This document shows positions 24,141 through 40,607 of a stretch of 64,000 bases of DNA, in pieces; position 1 is the stretch's first letter, and every line of letters starts with the position of its first letter. The notes beneath the pieces are model-generated. The model did not search any database and had not been told where the DNA came from. It worked only from the letters and a program-made list of their open reading frames with translations. Source of the stretch: Saccharum officinarum. Taxonomy: Eukaryota; Streptophyta; Magnoliopsida; Poales; Poaceae. A program made the translations under genes and the position numbers. The stretch covers positions 27,891,063-27,955,062 of the forward strand of contig CM036179.1 in NCBI GenBank assembly GCA_020631735.1, given 5' to 3'.

Positions 24141-25173
24141 GATCGGCTAGCTTAGTCTCAAGGATTTGGAAAAGATACAATCCGCCAGGCTGATTGCTAT
24201 TTATAGACAAAAGAGATAGTCATATGAAAAACATGGTGATGGAGATTGAACTGGAGTCCTTGCGCATGTGTAGCCTTTTGGAAAGAAATATATAGTTACC
24301 CTCTCTGGTAGCAACAGATCCTGAGCTAGCAACACAGAGCAGATTGATTCGGTGCATGGCATGATTATTAGGGAGTCAAAGATGGAAAGCTAATACACAT
24401 ACTAATACACGTGCAAGCATGTAAGGTACACCTTGCGTAAAGAGGTCTGGCTCATATACACGTATACACGTGACTTTGGCTTGCCTTCCTGGATTGCGAC
24501 AACGTCAAAGCACTTGCAAGCACGTATGTATGTATATATATATATATATATATAAGATACGGCGAGAGGTGGAGGGAGCTACGAGCGGCGGCTCGCGATA
24601 AGGGTTGTACTTCTGAAACCAGGGCGTCGAGGGCTACGCCGGCATATATATAGTTGTAGGGTTTGGAAACTTTTCGGAATTTCTTAATTTCAGGATTATT
24701 TTAATTCCGCGAATAAAATAATTCTAGAAAATCTAAAATTATCTTTTTGGCCGTGAAAAATAGCCTAGAGCTCAGAAAAATCACGGGAAGAAATCCTGGA
24801 GACTCTTGGAGAGATAAGGAACTCAATGAAATAATTTTGAGCTCATGAAAAGATTGATGAAGATATCAAGGAAAAAGATTAAGCTTACGGAAATTAAAAT
24901 TTTAAATCCAGAAAATACCAAAAAGTTTTCCGGTGAGAAGCAAACGTCGTCCTATGGTATTTTGAAAATAATAGCACTCACCAACACCAAAGACAAGCAT
25001 CACACAAACACCACATTATCAAATTAATATGAGAAAGTTTAAAACCACAATTTTCTATATTTAAATTAGCAGCAACTTAACTTATCTAATAAATTTATTC
25101 AAATATTGAAATCATTTATTTTATTTAGTGTTTTCCAAGCACAACCCAAAATTAGAAATTTTGGGGTGTGACA
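20667..25173 (-). repeat. LARD left LTR (3' LTR)
   Basis: It begins TGTCACACCCGG and ends GGGGTGTGACA, a 12-nt-class inverted terminus. Length is 4507 bp. Compared with the right LTR I see one missing A in an A run (about 23306) and an AT array shorter by 12 bp (about 24535). All other stretches I compared, including seven open frames, are identical. It contains GC-rich DNA at 23750-24080 and AT arrays at 24091-24142. Confidence 0.92.
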
Positions 25174-25177
25174 ATTC

Positions 25178-25191
25178 TACCCCACTTAACA
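25178..25191 (-). promoter_or_regulatory. Polypurine tract of the LARD
   Basis: On the minus strand this reads TGTTAAGTGGGGTA, then GAAT and the LTR start TGTCACACC. It has the same layout as TTTAAGGGGGTAGAATT before the Tekay LTR at 36853, so it is the likely plus-strand DNA primer site. Confidence 0.75.
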
Positions 25192-25856
25192 GGAATCTCG
25201 TCCCGAGATTCGAAGAGACTAGGGAGAAAGATAAAACAGACCAATAAGGTTGTTTCGAGACTTTTTGACAAGTTCGGATATAAGCGTCAAGGATTATCAA
25301 AGGATAACAAAAGAACATTGGATTGATCGTTAAGATTGATTCAAGTTAATGAAAGAAGGTCAAAGGATTGAAGGTCAGCATAAGTGAAAAGGAAGATCAA
25401 AGGAGATTGAAAAGATATATCAAGGTTGATCATCGAGTCTTCACTTTATGAGGTGTAAAAACAAGAGTGGAGATTAGCAAGAGATAACGTAAGAGATAAA
25501 GAGATATCTTAAGGTGCTCAAAACTCCTCGATTCAAGATTTATGAGACATCATAAAAAAGTAACAGACTAGCATTGGTTGAAGAAAGATAAAGACTAGTT
25601 TTCCGTTTTACCATTCAGGGAGACCAGTGAGAAGGATAAATTGATCTTCAAGTCTTTGTAGGTCCTTGAATCAGGATTTATAAGATGTAAGGACAAGTGT
25701 CAAAAGTTGTCAAATGTTGATAAGAAAAGTAAAGATTGATGGCAAGAAGGTGAGACTGGTTAAGAGGCAAGGACTAGCAAAAGATGATATTATGATAGCG
25801 ATTGGTCTTTGGATCTTCTTGTCTCGTGACTTGAGATTGATGATGGTGGCGGACGC

Positions 25857-26088
25857 TACCCCACTTAACAAAGATCTTGTTCCACCTGGCGATGTCACTG
25901 AAGGCAACACTTTCTTTAAGGCTTACTACTTTTGATGAGTTCTTCATGTGTTAATCCTCCATTAAGATGAGATAAAGAAGGCAACATGACAACCAATGGT
26001 AGGCAAGGACAATGTTAGAGAAAAATGACAAGATTTAGGATCGATTTAAAGATAAGTAGGATAGAAGATGACACTACCCCACTTAACA
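25857..26088 (-). repeat. Two extra PPT-like copies in the LARD core
   Basis: TACCCCACTTAACA recurs at 25857-25870 and 26075-26088, 218 bp apart. Neither adjoins an LTR edge. They look like duplicated 3' ends of pol-PPT sequence that built up the core. Confidence 0.7.
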
Positions 26089-26523
26089 TGGATCGAGCTA
26101 CTCCTCAAGACTTATACCTTTTGAGACACCTTTGAAACATGAGAACAAGGATAACACAAAGGCATCACATCAAACAATACAAGCACACATTAGGCAAAAC
26201 AATGCACCAATCACATCATCGGTACTACACGTGCTTCTTCAATAATGGTGGTCATCCTACATGGCAGATTATAGATGATGAAAAGGCCATCGAATCGTTG
26301 AACTAGGTAAGATCAGAAAACTTTTGGTAAAAACAACACAAATCAAAAACCAAGGGAGTAAGAAATAATTACTCAAAGGAAGCTATCAAGGAGATGATAC
26401 AACAAGACAAGGAATAGGAAATAGTCAAAATCAATGAGTCAAGGGATCACAAAATAGTTTCATAGCAAAATAAGTTTTAGAATACGTCTAGAGCTATTTG
26501 GCATACGTCCTACAGTCAACACC

Positions 26524-26535
26524 GCTCCGATACCA
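26524..26535 (-). promoter_or_regulatory. Primer binding site of the LARD (initiator Met tRNA type)
   Basis: On the minus strand it reads TGGTATCGGAGC, three nt after the LTR end. It matches the common plant PBS TGGTATCAGAGC at 11 of 12 positions and sets the element's direction. Confidence 0.85.
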
Positions 26536-26538
26536 CTC

Positions 26539-29500
26539 TGTCACACCCGGTTTTCTAAAGAACAAAACCAGGCTAATCATATGTGTGCCCAGGAAGTCCA
26601 CACATATGTCAGAATGAAAAAGTATCAAAACAATGTTTATATAAAGCGGAAAACATACTATATTAACACTTACAACTATCAGAGTGTCGCGGAATGGTCA
26701 TTAATCTTTTCTTCAGGCTCCAACATCACAGGGACGGCTGACTGGGGGTTCCATATGCCAAGCACTTCTGAAAAGACTTCTGGAAACTCCACTACACTTT
26801 CATCCTTCTTCTAAGCAACACCTTACTACACACTGGAGTGTGAGGAAATAGCAAGAGTGAGTCCATGTCGAACTCAACAAATATAACACGGGGTTCATGA
26901 GGCTCAAAGGCATAACATAGGTTTATCAGCATGTAGCTTTTAATTAGCATTATTTCAGTATATCAATAATATCAAAGTGTCTCAATGTAACAGTAAACAT
27001 ATGATCCATGTGAAATGATTAACGAATAGCAAAAACATATCCATTATTAATGATCAACTATTCCATAAGGGTCCAAGGCCACTCGTGACCGTGAGCACGG
27101 CTGTTATAACAGTTTTACACTCTGCAGAGGTTGTACACTTTCACTGTGAGTCGTGTTGCCCATATGCCCGGGTTAATTACTCCCAAAACACTACCAAGGT
27201 GAGCAGGCAGGGTAAACACTATGAAGTCTTTCGAAGGTTCGTCTAACAAGTTAGGGTCATTAGATTTCACTCGGCAAACAGATGTAGAGCCCCCCTTCCT
27301 GATGGCACAATAACACGCAGCCTATACACATGAGGACAGAGGCCGCACTATACCCGATTCGTCAAGCCATTCTTACGCCATAAAGGAATACCTCTAACAA
27401 GCTAGAAAAGGTCCTTATACTTGACTAAAGCCAGAGCCATTTTAGCCCTCACAGTTGTACTGTAAATCCCGGATTTTCGCTTACAGATAAGTCCTTATGG
27501 AGAGTAACAAGAGCACCAAAGTAACCCCATGCTCTAGTACCCTTAAACAGTAATAAAATCATCTTTTAATGTTTATTGCATATTCCATTAGTCAAATTAC
27601 ATGATCATAGTTCATGTTAAGCACTAGCAATACTAATCCATGCAATATAATAGGTATCAAGGAATAAGATCAATACTAAGTCATCCTTAACAAGGAAACA
27701 TATGCATAATGATATTATTTGCTTATTGTGAATAGGATAACAAGGATAATCCCATGCTATACTTGCCTTAGAACTTGCTTTATGCCCAAAGCAACTTGCT
27801 CTGAAAAACCTCAACTTAATCTTTCATTTGCAACTTCTGGCACTCAGCTTCTGATCTTCATCTTCGGATCTTCGGCGCTCACGGATAGTCTTTCTTCTAC
27901 TCGTAGCAACCAAGCACAGTAAACAAACAACAAACACAACTAAGAACATGCATCAAACAAAAGAAACGCTTTAAAAGAGAACGCATTAAAGGACACGGTA
28001 CGTTGCTACAGTCACGAAAACGCAAGAACGACGGATAACGGAGCTACCATTAAAGAGAACACGTGACTATCGAGACGATTACAACATAACGTAGAAGACC
28101 GACTATAAACTTAATACATTTTAGTTATTGAAATAAGGTGATAAATATTCTAAAAAAAATATTCTAAAATTAGATTAATCAATTGAATTACAAAACTAGG
28201 TTTAACCCGGTCATATTTTACTTATATATATTTTATAGTATTCAAGTCATCTAAATATTTATAGTTTAGATAACACAAAACATGAGAGAAAACTAATCGA
28301 ACTACTTTATGTTTCAAGATTGCCCAAGAAAGTCATCATAAATGAAAAGATATTAATGTTGACATTCACCATATTAACATTTAATATTATTTAAGTCACT
28401 TAAGCACATATGATTTAGTAAGCACAGTACGCATGATAACAACAAATCGCTCCATCATGTTTCGTGATTAGCTTAAGCAAGTTGTAATTAAAATAAAATA
28501 TTTAAGTTGTTATTTATCAAGTTAGCATTTTATTTACAAGATGTCGAGATTATAAATCTAAGTTGCTTTTAATAGATTAAAGACAATAAATACACATCAA
28601 CAAAATTGCATTTGACATGGCTTTATATTAATCATGCTTAAACTAGGCAAATTACAACTAATCAAATCATTATATGTTTCTTACATAAACTAAACAAGTT
28701 AAAATTAATCAATACCCACTAATGTTGGTGTTAATCAAGTTAACATCTATATTATAAAAGAACGGAGATAAACCCTATATTACTGTTAAGTATAAATATG
28801 GTTGCATAAGCATTAATTAATTTAATATTTAACCCATAAAATTTTAGAGGTGTGAGATATGCAGAACGTTGCTACTAACATGAAGTTTACGTAGGCACGA
28901 TCGCAACGCAACGAGTTAACCCTACGTTGCTTTTAAATTTAAAACAGCATGACACAAGCATTAGTTATTCTAATTAAATATTTATCAATTATATAACCTA
29001 ACACATATACAAGCACTAACCGAACCATCTCATGTTTTATATTTAAACTAAACAAATTATAACCAAAAATCAGTTAATATTAATCAAGTTAAACATAAAT
29101 TGCTTTTTAATTAATTAAAGAGAGCACTTAATAAACTAAACATTAATCAAATTTATTATATTCATAAACACGGGACATGAAAAACAGCGTTGCTAACATA
29201 TCGCTTACATCGCCATGACCACAAAGCAACCAAAACGGAATTATAATTTTATATTGCTTGTAATTATAAAATCAGGTGCATATATTAATTAACTAATTTA
29301 ATATTCAACTATATATAGAAAAACATGTGACACGAAAAGTATTAATACTACTGCGTAGAGCACGATGACGCGAACCTAACGCGACTTGAACGACTCGAAT
29401 CGGACGTAAAACATAAATGATATGACCTAAATAAGATTATATGTATACGTATTTCTATTGTATTTCGGGATTTATTTTTCTAAAGGAAAACGGCCACAAA

Positions 29501-29965
29501 ACCTCCATGACGTCATGCAATAGTCATCAAGCTAGCAGATGAAAACTGAGCGTGGGCACTTGAGTTTCCTAGGACAGCTGCGCGCAATGATGCAAGATTC
29601 TTGTCACCTGGATCTTTTGCTGCTGCCTCTCCAATGTCGCGGCGAGGAGGGAGTATAGGAGAGGCGCAGTGTCACTGCCGCATCGAGACAGGAAGATGAG
29701 GACGGGGTACGCCCTTTAGTCAACGGCGCACGACTCACAAATCAACGGTGGAGCGACGAAGGCGCGTCCTCTGGTCTCGGCGGTCTTTCTCCTTGTCAGC
29801 GCTCCGTCTGCCGCGGATCGGGGCGGGTCGAGGACTATGGCGCGGGCGAGGACGACGGCAGCGTGGCCCTGGCGACAGCGTACAGGGGCTGGCGGCGCCG
29901 GAACAAACGTGCGAAGGCCAGAGAAGAGACGAGAAGCAGCGTGGATTAGAGGGGCGGCGGCCATG

Positions 29966-30013
<48 letters not shown>

Positions 30014-30401
30014 GATCGGCTAGCTTAGTCTCAAGGATTTGGAAAAGATACAATCCGCCAGGCTGATTGCTATTTATAGACAAAAGAGATAGTCATATGA
30101 AAAACATGGTGATGGAGATTGAACTGGAGTCCTTGCGCATGTGTAGCCTTTTGGAAAGAAATATATAGTTACCCTCTCTGGTAGCAACAGATCCTGAGCT
30201 AGCAACACAGAGCAGATTGATTCGGTGCATGGCATGATTATTAGGGAGTCAAAGATGGAAAGCTAATACACATACTAATACACGTGCAAGCATGTAAGGT
30301 ACACCTTGCGTAAAGAGGTCTGGCTCATATACACGTATACACGTGACTTTGGCTTGCCTTCCTGGATTGCGACAACGTCAAAGCACTTGCAAGCACGTAT
30401 G

Positions 30402-30441
<40 letters not shown>

Positions 30442-31058
30442 ATACGGCGAGAGGTGGAGGGAGCTACGAGCGGCGGCTCGCGATAAGGGTTGTACTTCTG
30501 AAACCAGGGCGTCGAGGGCTACGCCGGCATATATATAGTTGTAGGGTTTGGAAACTTTTCGGAATTTCTTAATTTCAGGATTATTTTAATTCCGCGAATA
30601 AAATAATTCTAGAAAATCTAAAATTATCTTTTTGGCCGTGAAAAATAGCCTAGAGCTCAGAAAAATCACGGGAAGAAATCCTGGAGACTCTTGGAGAGAT
30701 AAGGAACTCAATGAAATAATTTTGAGCTCATGAAAAGATTGATGAAGATATCAAGGAAAAAGATTAAGCTTACGGAAATTAAAATTTTAAATCCAGAAAA
30801 TACCAAAAAGTTTTCCGGTGAGAAGCAAACGTCGTCCTATGGTATTTTGAAAATAATAGCACTCACCAACACCAAAGACAAGCATCACACAAACACCACA
30901 TTATCAAATTAATATGAGAAAGTTTAAAACCACAATTTTCTATATTTAAATTAGCAGCAACTTAACTTATCTAATAAATTTATTCAAATATTGAAATCAT
31001 TTATTTTATTTAGTGTTTTCCAAGCACAACCCAAAATTAGAAATTTTGGGGTGTGACA
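26539..31058 (-). repeat. LARD right LTR (5' LTR)
   Basis: Length 4520 bp with the same termini as the left LTR. The 13-bp length difference is fully explained by one A and a 12-bp longer AT array (about 30408-30440). Confidence 0.92.
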
Positions 31059-31140
31059 GCAGCGGCGATCGCCTAGCAGCGATGTGGCCGGTTCCTCGTG
31101 ATACCCGATCGTGGTGCCCGATCCTAGGGCAGCGGCGATC

Positions 31141-31483
31141 ACCGCTGACGCGATGTGATGCTCGATCGTGGTGCCTAGCAGCGATCGTGCTAGCAGCGAT
31201 CGTGGTGCCTAGTAGCGATCGTGGTGCCTAGCAGCGATGTGATGACCAGCGAGGCGGCGGATTCGCGGACGGCAAACTGACGACGTACGATGGACGGAAG
31301 ACAAACTGACGGGCGAAAGACAAACTGATTCGCTGGGCTAAAGTGATTAAGAAGGGATTGGTGGGAGGGTTTAAGTGAATAAATGACCCACCTTCATCTG
31401 AGATCATCGGATTAGAATCCTGTGGACTTGATTAAAGTTTCCATAGTTTCCACAAGAACCTAGTTTCCATGGCATACGCTCCC
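31141..31483 (-). repeat. MULE right terminal inverted repeat
   Basis: Reverse complement of 17452-17790. The inner part contains an additional GATCGCTGCTAG-type unit. The sequence between the LARD edge (31059) and 31140 was the inner flank of this TIR before the LARD inserted. Confidence 0.9.
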
Positions 31484-31492
31484 TTTAATTTA

Positions 31493-36365
<4,873 letters not shown>

Positions 36366-36368
36366 GGA

Positions 36369-36808
36369 GAAGGGATTTAGTTTTTGAGGTAGGCGATTAT
36401 GTCTATTTGAAGGTGTCACCAATGAGAAGTGTGAAGAGGTTTAACATGAAAGGCAAGTTAGCACCCAGGTATGTTGGGCCATTTAAAGTTATCGATAGAC
36501 GTGGTGAGGTTGCTTATCAATTAGAGTTGCCTGAAAATTTGTCTGGAGTACATGATGTGTTTCATGTTTCTCAACTCAAGAAGTGTTTACGTGTGTCTGA
36601 GGAGCAAATACCTTTGGATGAATTGACTGTTAAGGAGGATCTTACATATGAAGAGTTTTCGATTAAGATTTTAGAAACTGCTGAAAGAGTTACTCAAAGT
36701 CGGGTTATTAAGATGTGCAAAGTTCAGTGGAATCGATATTCAGAGGCAGAGATAACTTGGGAAAGAGAGGATAAATTGAGGAAATCATATCCACAGTTAT
36801 TTGAGTAA
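36369..36808 (+). pseudogene. Integrase C-terminal domain and chromodomain, truncated pol
   Basis: The open frame starts inside the gene with RRDLVFEVGDYVYLKVSP. It continues through the GPF/Y module (KLAPRYVGPFKVIDRRGEVA), the motif VHDVFHVSQLKKCL and a chromodomain-like end (EILETAERV-like, VIKMCKVQWNRYS, ATWE-like ITWEREDKL) to the stop at 36808. In complete elements this C-terminus binds DNA and directs integration to marked chromatin. About 90% of pol is missing to the left, so it cannot act. No frameshift is seen within the remaining part. Confidence 0.88.
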
Positions 36809-36835
36809 GCAGTCCAATCTCGAGGGCGAGATTCT

Positions 36836-36852
36836 TTTAAGGGGGTAGAATT
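36836..36852 (+). promoter_or_regulatory. Polypurine tract of the chromovirus
   Basis: TTTAAGGGGGTAGAATT lies directly before the LTR start TGTAACACCC, the usual site for plus-strand priming in this group. Confidence 0.8.
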
Positions 36853-39300
36853 TGTAACACCCAAAAATCTTAAAAGTTTGAATTAGATGAAATTTGAAGT
36901 TAAAAGAGATTTAGTTATGAGTTTAAATAATTTAGATGATATTTAATGGGGATTAAAATTTAAAATATTAGGTGGCATATTGGTGATGCATTCATGTTGT
37001 TGCATTTGTTCTATTGTGTGGTGTGATTTTGGTTTTTATTTGATTTGGATTCAAAATCTATTTTTAAATGGTTTTGGAAACAAATTTAATTGAGAAAAGA
37101 AAAGATAAAAAAAGAAACTTACCTGTTGCCGCGGCCTGGAGGCCTGCCCGAGTCGGCCTGTACCTCCTTTCTCTCTTTCGCTGGTGGGCCGACGGAGCCG
37201 AGCCGTTTCTCCCTTTCTCTCCCGCACTCGCGTGGGCCGGCCCAGGAAGCTGCAGCCGCCGCACGCCTTCCTTCCTTGCGTCGCTGACGAGCGGGTCCCG
37301 TCTGTCAGCCGCGCCTTCTTCCTCTTGCCGTGGCCGAGCCGGAGACCGACGCTGCCTCCAACCAAATCAATCGAGAATCTCGGGACTTCCTAACCGAAAA
37401 TGTCATACTAGGTCTACAAATGTGTAGCCGTGTGTCCCCTCTTTCCTTTTTCCATCTAAAATCCGAGCCAAATCGCTTGAAACCGAGCCTAGTAGGTTTG
37501 AAACCCTAGGGAGTAACTGTTGATCGTCGTCGGGGCTTGCGGGTGGATTTGAGTCCTTCTTCTTCGTTTTGGTGAGCTCGCCATCTCCTTCTCTCCCTCC
37601 CCATGCTTTTCTTTTGAACTATAGTGCTTTGAATCGCGAGTTTTAGAAGCTTCCGCGAGCCGGTAATGGCGCCGCCGCCTTCCCGAGCCGCATCCCGTCC
37701 TCGAGCCATCATAGCCTTCCTAAACAGCGTAGATGTGTTGGTGTTGCCCTTCTCGACCGTTTGGTGTTGGTTGCGGGTTGTTTGGTGGCCGGAAACGGTA
37801 GAGCTGGAGCTCTCCGGCGAGCCATAGAGGCCGGCCATGGCGGCCACCGGCCGGCGCTGGCGAAGGAGACGTCTCTCTCTCTTTTGCCTGAAACGTTACT
37901 AGCCGTCCGTTTGATGATCGACGGACGAGATTAGAAGATACCCCTTCGCGGGGTAAAATTTATAAAGAGCCCCTGTGTTTTCATGAAATAGAACCCGCAG
38001 TCCTTAGCGTCATTTAGGAGATACGCTTCTTTGTTCTAAAAACGTATTTCTTCTCTGTAAATCAAAAATACGTTTTCTAGTATTTACAGTTTTGCCACTA
38101 AAATTGGTTTGATCATAAAATCATCGTTTTAACTCCGATTTGACCCGTTCAAGTTGCGTTAGGTTCGTATTTGCGAGCTCTACATGTTAGTGTAGCTGTA
38201 CAGTAGATTTGAGAAATTTAATTTTTGAGTTTATGTTAAAGTAATTATTTATCTAAAGGAAATCTTAGAAAATTCATAACTTTCACGTTTTAAATTCGAA
38301 TTTCATGATCTTTATGTCTGTGTGATCGTAGTAACGTGTAGAAGAGTTTTACAAACTTTTCATACTGTTTTGCTACTGTTGGTGTACTGTTCTAACTATG
38401 TTTCTTTGTTTGCTTCGTGTATGATTGCTCGGATGATTGTGTGTTGATGTTTGGTGATCGAGTATAGACGGTGAGCAGTTTCTTGACGATCCGGAGTATT
38501 AATTTGAGCCAGATCAGCAGTGTTATCAGGAAAGCTTTGATCAAGGCAAGTATAACATAGGACCATCCTTGTTGTCCTATTCACTGAAATTATCGTACAT
38601 ATGCATGTGTCTTCCTTGACAACCGTAGAGATTATAACTTAGCTATTGATATCTTGTTTCCTTGACACCTATGGGTTATGCAGTTGGGTAGCTATTGCTA
38701 GTGCTTAATTATGAATAATGATATTGTAATTTGATGAATGGATTAAGCAACTAACCATTAAGATGATTTTATTACTGTTGAAAAGGGGGCTAGAGCAAGG
38801 GGTTATATTGTTGCTCTGGTTTCTCTCCATAAGGACTTATCTGTACGTGATCATCCGGGACATACAGTACAGTTGTGAGGGCTATATGGATCTGGCTCTA
38901 GTTGTTTAAAGGACATTTTCTAGCTTGTTAGTGGTTAACTTAAATGGCGTAAAAATGGCTTGACACGTTGGCTGTAGGACAACCTCTAGTCTATGAGTAT
39001 AGCCGAGAAGGAATTGCGCCATTTGAAAAGGGGGTTCCTACATCTGCCTGCCGAGTGAATCTAATGGCCCTAACTTGTTAGACGAACTTTTGAATGGCTT
39101 TATATGGTTTCCGATGTTTTAGGCTTTGCAAACCCACGCATTTGGAAGACATGACTCACAGTGAAAGTGTACACCTCTGCGCAGAGTTTAAAACTGGTAT
39201 ACTAGCCGTGTCCACGGATACGGACGGCCTTGGAACATCTACAGATAGTTGATCAACATTGTTATATCATGCTTAATTACTGTTGTTATTATTATGATCA
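36853..39300 (+). repeat. 3' LTR of the chromovirus, truncated
   Basis: A GC-rich patch at 37120-37370 is followed by an AT-rich part. From about 38500 to 39255 its landmarks match the LARD LTR read in reverse: CTCCATAAGGACTTATCTGT, CTAACTTGTTAGACGAAC, CACAGTGAAAGTGTACA and GATAGTTGATCAAC. The terminal ...TACA or ...GACA end is missing. Confidence 0.75.
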
Positions 39301-39304
39301 TATA

Positions 39305-39877
39305 TGCACAGCAAGTTTCCATTTATTATTACTAAAGATCGACGATCGAGTGCAATGCAATTCTCCTACATCTGAATTAATACAGCATATATAATACTGA
39401 CCTCTGGTAGATGACGGGGATGATGCCGGTTCTGACGTCCCTGCCGATCTTCTCCCACGCCGGCTGCGCCATGTCGAAGTGGGGGCGCTGCTGATTGCAC
39501 CAGCCGCCGTCAGGCAGCGCCGAGTTGGGCGGGCAGAAGTTGGTGGCGGTGACGGTGACCGTGACGCCGGGCTTGCACAGCGTCGGGTCCGTCCTGCGGT
39601 CGCACGCGATCTTGTAGCACTGGCCGCAGGACGCGCCGTCGTTGAAGAGCACCGTGCTCAGCGCCGCCGTGCGCGAGCCGTAGCCCTGCGAGTACAGGTT
39701 GCCGTACCCGCACGCGCCGCCCATGGTCCCGGAGGCATCGGCTCCCCCGTAGAACGTCGCGTGCGCCCCCCTCAGCCACCCGGTCGGCGGCGGTGCGTTG
39801 GCGGCGACGACGCCATCCACTGTCCAGCCGACTGTGAGCAGAAGCAGGGCTGCCAAAACTGGAGCGGATGGAGCCAT
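39305..39877 (-). pseudogene. Alpha-expansin copy 1, third exon lost
   Basis: ATG at 39877, coding to a donor at 39402/39401 (CCAGAG|GTCAGT). Residues 1-26 are a signal peptide (hydrophobic core [12 protein letters not shown]). Then comes the expansin barrel: [68 protein letters not shown], with the HFD motif of alpha-expansins. It stops at IIPVIYQR. The intron continues to about 39305 and then breaks into chromovirus LTR exactly where exon 3 (the cellulose-binding CBM63 domain, present in copies 2 and 3) should begin. Expansins loosen walls in the apoplast without hydrolysis. A read-through product would end VLYMLY after a few intron codons. The promoter looks normal, so a secreted barrel-only protein is conceivable. 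Confidence 0.88.
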
Positions 39878-40607
39878 TCCAATCGATGGATGTGGCGATC
39901 AACTGCACGGAGCTAGTCAGCAACTACTCCAACAATGTCTACTTGAGTTGCAACAGCCAACAGGTGTCTGTGTTGTGTGTCCGGCCGTTGTAGTGTGTGG
40001 TAGTAGATCACTTTTCCTTTGTTGATGTGATTGTCAGGTAGATTGTGCGATGTTCATGTGCCTGTGCTGTGCAGGAGTATATATAGCCTTTGATATGTAC
40101 GTACGTAATCGCTACTCAATTGGTGTCTTGAGGATTATTACATAAACAGATATATGCCGTGGTATGGACTATGGAGGAGGCGGCAGGCAGGGGAGGATGT
40201 AGGCAGTAGCGTGCACATGCGCACGGCCGCGCCGCCGCGCCATGGCCGCTTGACGGCGAAATCTGAAGAATAGAAAAGAAATGCAGGCGCAGACACGTTC
40301 GCGCCACACTTGCCTTCTCATCTGCTACGCCAATCGTCGGCTCGTTCGTCTGTGTAGGATTTTTACTAGCTTGTTCGACGTGACCAGAGGATGCATGCAT
40401 CTTGGATTTGACTTTTGATGCCAAGGCTATAGTTTAAATATTGTTTCGCGCGTGGGGTTCTCATTCTCTGTTGGAGTTGGGAGGACGTAGTCGGTACTCC
40501 CTTGTCCAAGGAAGCATGAAGTTGAAGCCGGCCGGTCGAACGAATGCACCTGGTCCGGCCGCCGCAGAATCATAGATTCAGAGTTGGGGAGTTAATTTCA
40601 AGCTAGG
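39878..40607 (-). other. 5' leader and promoter region of expansin copy 1
   Basis: It matches the upstream region of copy 2 (45612-46020) in two blocks: 39880-40055 and about 40205-40435 (GCGTGCACATGCGCACGGCC onward). The region past 40440 is unique. No gene is present. Confidence 0.6.
40078..40085 (-). promoter_or_regulatory. TATA box of expansin copy 1
   Basis: On the minus strand the context is GGCTATATATACTCCTG, about 200 bp upstream of the ATG at 39877, leaving a leader of about 170 nt. The stretch 40060-40205 that includes it is missing from the upstream region of copy 2. Confidence 0.6.

Larger units (their letters stand above)
25174..26538 (-). other. LARD internal region, non-coding
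   Basis: 1365 bp, rich in purines on the plus strand, with no open frame of note. The plus-strand word TACCCCACTTAACA occurs three times (25178, 25857, 26075), each followed by a related segment beginning near GATCT or GATCG. Read on the minus strand these are three PPT-like tracts. Confidence 0.85.
20667..31058 (-). mobile_element. LARD-like non-autonomous gypsy retrotransposon
   Basis: Two direct 4.5-kb LTRs (20667-25173 and 26539-31058) flank a 1365-bp internal region with no gag or pol. The PBS next to the right LTR shows transcription on the minus strand. A PPT-like TTAAGTGGGGTAGAAT (minus strand) abuts the left LTR. Long LTRs with a short non-coding core match the large retrotransposon derivative class. 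The insertion is in the 5' region of the MULE transposase. The right flank is GCAGC and the left flank is GCAC, i.e. a 5-bp TSD that appears to have lost one base on the left. The LTRs are distantly similar to the Tekay-type LTR at 36853-39300, a possible source of enzymes. Confidence 0.9.
17452..31483 (-). mobile_element. Mutator-like element (Jittery/FAR1 type) with a nested LARD
   Basis: Both ends read GGGAGCGTATGCCATGG inward and are flanked by a perfect 9-bp duplication TTTAATTTA (17443-17451 and 31484-31492), the TSD length diagnostic of Mutator elements. TIRs are about 340 bp. The element encodes a FAR1-like transposase on the minus strand. Removing the LARD (20667-31058) leaves about 3.64 kb, a normal size for a compact autonomous MULE. 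Confidence 0.93.
36366..39300 (+). mobile_element. Tekay-type chromovirus (Ty3/gypsy), 3' end
   Basis: Contains the integrase C-terminus plus chromodomain (to 36808), a PPT at 36836-36852, and a 3' LTR starting TGTAACACCCAAAAATC at 36853. Everything upstream of the integrase end is missing, and the LTR is cut at about 39300 against an expansin intron. The last ~500 bp expected from the related LARD LTR are absent. Confidence 0.85.

Noticed and set aside
23843..24155. Frames repeated at 29716-30028
   Set aside because: Identical because they lie in the two LTRs of the LARD. No start context or domain.
39479..39923. Long plus- and minus-strand frames overlapping the expansin
   Set aside because: Shadow frames of the GC-rich expansin exon. 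The minus-strand frame with signal peptide and HFD motif is the real one.
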